Shown in pieces: positions 41,912-43,038 of a stretch of 43,038 nt of DNA. Position 1 is the stretch's first letter. Every line of letters begins with the position of its first letter. The stretch lies in assembly GCA_913045265.1 (NCBI GenBank), contig CAJWQX010000031.1:1-43038 (forward strand), read 5' to 3'. The notes below the pieces were generated by a model. It was given only the letters and a program-made list of their open reading frames with translations. It searched no databases and was not told the DNA's origin. The translations under genes were made by a program, and so were the position numbers. The DNA is from UBA11889 sp002313255 (lineage in GTDB: Bacteria; Pseudomonadota; Gammaproteobacteria; Pseudomonadales; Azotimanducaceae).

Positions 41912-43038
41912 CTACTTGAGGTAGTCGCTGACGTAAGCTGCTAAGTCGTCGATTACGATACGTTGTTGCTCCATCGTATCGCGGTCGCGGACCGTAACAC
42001 TCGCATTCTCCAGCGTCTCGAAATCGACGGTGATACAAAGCGGGGTTCCGACTTCATCATGGCGACGGTAACTCTTACCTATGTTTCCCGAGTTTTCCAA
42101 AAGGATGCGACCCAGACCCAGGTTTTGCAGATCGGCTTTGATCGTTTTGGCTTGAGTAACAAGGCCCTCATGATTCCGTTTAAGCGGAATGACCGCGGCT
42201 TTAATGGGGGCAAGATGTGGTTTAAACGACAGGACTGTGCGTTCCTTACCGCCGTCAAGTTGTTCGACGCGGTAGGCCTCGTTCAATAACGCTAGTACAC
42301 CTCGGTCCACACCTGCAGACGGCTCGATAACGTAGGGTACGGTCCACAGTTTTTGTTGTTGGTTTTGAACGGCAAGCTTTGCGTTCGACTCGTTGTTCGG
42401 TAATACCGTGGCAGAAATATTGAGCTCACTTTGATTCTTGGTATGGGAACCGAGATCAAAATCGGTGCGGTTGGCTATGCCTTCGAGTTCCTCAAGTCCA
42501 TGAGGGAATCGATACATTAGATCGACCGTGGCTTTGGAGTAGTGCGCAAGTTCACCGGCTGGCACATGCAATAGTTTTAACGCGTTTTCATCCACGCCTT
42601 GGTTCGACCACCAGTCCATACGTAGCTGGATCCATTTTTCGTGCCACGCTTCGTCGGTTCCCGGCTCGACAAAGAACTCGAGCTCCATCTGCTCGAACTC
42701 ACGAACTCGGAAGACGAAGTTACGCGGGGTAATTTCGTTTCGAAAAGCCTTACCAATTTGGGCGATGCCAAAGGGTAGCTGGCGAGAGGTGGAATCCAGC
42801 ACGTTCTTGAAATTGGTAAAAATTTGTTGAGCCGTCTCCGGTCGCAAGTACGCGAACGAGCTGCCATCGTCGACGGGACCGACGCTGGTTTTGAACATCA
42901 GATTGAATGGACGAGGCTCGGTGAGATCGTTCGAGCCACAGCCCGGGCATTTAGACGCTTCGACATGATCGGCGCGCCAGCGCGACTTGCAGTCACGGCA
43001 ATCAATGAGGGGGTCGGAGAACGTGTCCTCGTGCCCTG
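41912..43038 (-). CDS. glyQS: Glycyl-tRNA synthetase, dimeric (alpha2) type, partial
   Basis: The frame is open to the right edge, so the N-terminus is missing. The visible 375 residues start GHEDTFSDPLIDCRDCKSRW and contain the zinc-type cysteines CRDC and CPGCGS, then LTEPRPFNLMFKTSVGPVDD. Class II motif 2 is GIAQIGKAFRNEITPRNFVF with FEQMELEFF. The C-terminal anticodon-binding domain has FKPHLAPIKAAVIPL and IGKSYRRHDEVGTPLCITVD. This is the single-chain homodimeric type, not the alpha2-beta2 GlyQ/GlyS of most gammaproteobacteria. It charges tRNA-Gly. An ATG within the frame at 42898 is internal. The tRNA-Ile2 gene follows downstream on the same strand. Confidence 0.93.
   Translation of the reverse strand, partial: GHEDTFSDPLIDCRDCKSRWRADHVEASKCPGCGSNDLTEPRPFNLMFKTSVGPVDDGSSFAYLRPETAQQIFTNFKNVLDSTSRQLPFGIAQIGKAFRNEITPRNFVFRVREFEQMELEFFVEPGTDEAWHEKWIQLRMDWWSNQGVDENALKLLHVPAGELAHYSKATVDLMYRFPHGLEELEGIANRTDFDLGSHTKNQSELNISATVLPNNESNAKLAVQNQQQKLWTVPYVIEPSAGVDRGVLALLNEAYRVEQLDGGKERTVLSFKPHLAPIKAAVIPLKRNHEGLVTQAKTIKADLQNLGLGRILLENSGNIGKSYRRHDEVGTPLCITVDFETLENASVTVRDRDTMEQQRIVIDDLAAYVSDYLK

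Noticed and set aside
1..43038. CRISPR array or insertion sequence
   Set aside because: No regularly spaced direct repeats and no transposase-like frame were seen on either strand.

Overview
This window looks like chromosomal DNA from a Gram-negative bacterium, probably Pseudomonadota and possibly a marine or soil gammaproteobacterium. The evidence is a MacAB-type export operon with a lipoprotein adaptor, two lipoprotein signal peptides, mostly moderate-to-high GC and Shine-Dalgarno-led genes. The exact lineage is not fixed by anything here: the dimeric type of glycyl-tRNA synthetase and the tRNA-borne group I intron are unusual pointers rather than proof. The gene content is that of an oxidative, catabolic generalist: Fe(II)/2-oxoglutarate oxygenases, a P450, Rieske proteins, acyl-CoA dehydrogenases, CoA-transferase, acyl-CoA carboxylase subunits and several hydrolases.

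Layout. 1-6282 (minus strand): an ABC/adaptor/permease export operon, then a double hot-dog (MaoC-like) dehydratase, a secreted alpha/beta hydrolase and the start of a further gene that leaves the window. 6511-11072: mixed single genes, namely a phytanoyl-CoA-dioxygenase-like protein, membrane proteins, a flavin split-barrel protein, a lipoprotein esterase, and a membrane protein/XRE regulator pair. 11086-13834 (minus): a two-subunit molybdenum hydroxylase whose 3' end abuts the orphaned C-terminus of a carboxylesterase. 14065-16925: a GSA-aminotransferase-like gene convergent with a divergent Nramp-family transporter. 17281-25597 (plus): a Gfo/Idh/MocA oxidoreductase coupled to a second PhyH-like oxygenase, a PEP-synthase/rifampin-phosphotransferase-like enzyme, a tandem acyl-CoA dehydrogenase pair and a TauD-like dioxygenase.

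25671-37019 is the most coherent metabolic block. A minus-strand unit (SnoaL-like, P450, ABM monooxygenase, SnoaL-like) diverges from a plus-strand unit (Rieske oxygenase alpha subunit, Rieske ferredoxin, SDR, ThuA-like, F420/FMN luciferase-like enzyme). A Zn-dependent dehydrogenase, a gamma-glutamyltransferase-like enzyme and a CaiB-type CoA-transferase follow. I infer a pathway that oxygenates, dehydrogenates and CoA-activates a complex organic substrate; the substrate cannot be read from the sequence.

37150-41400 is a visibly GC-rich, mosaic stretch: two tandem acyl-CoA carboxylase carboxyltransferase genes, short candidate ORFs and a polysaccharide-deacetylase-like gene. It ends at a truncated P4-type integrase (25 codons left) with tandem TGGGGGTA motifs upstream, next to a tRNA gene. 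That tRNA, tRNA-Ile2(CAU), is split after the anticodon by a 273-nt group I intron with recognisable P, Q, R and S core elements. This is the clearest unusual element in the window. The right edge holds most of a dimeric glycyl-tRNA synthetase gene, whose 5' end is cut off.
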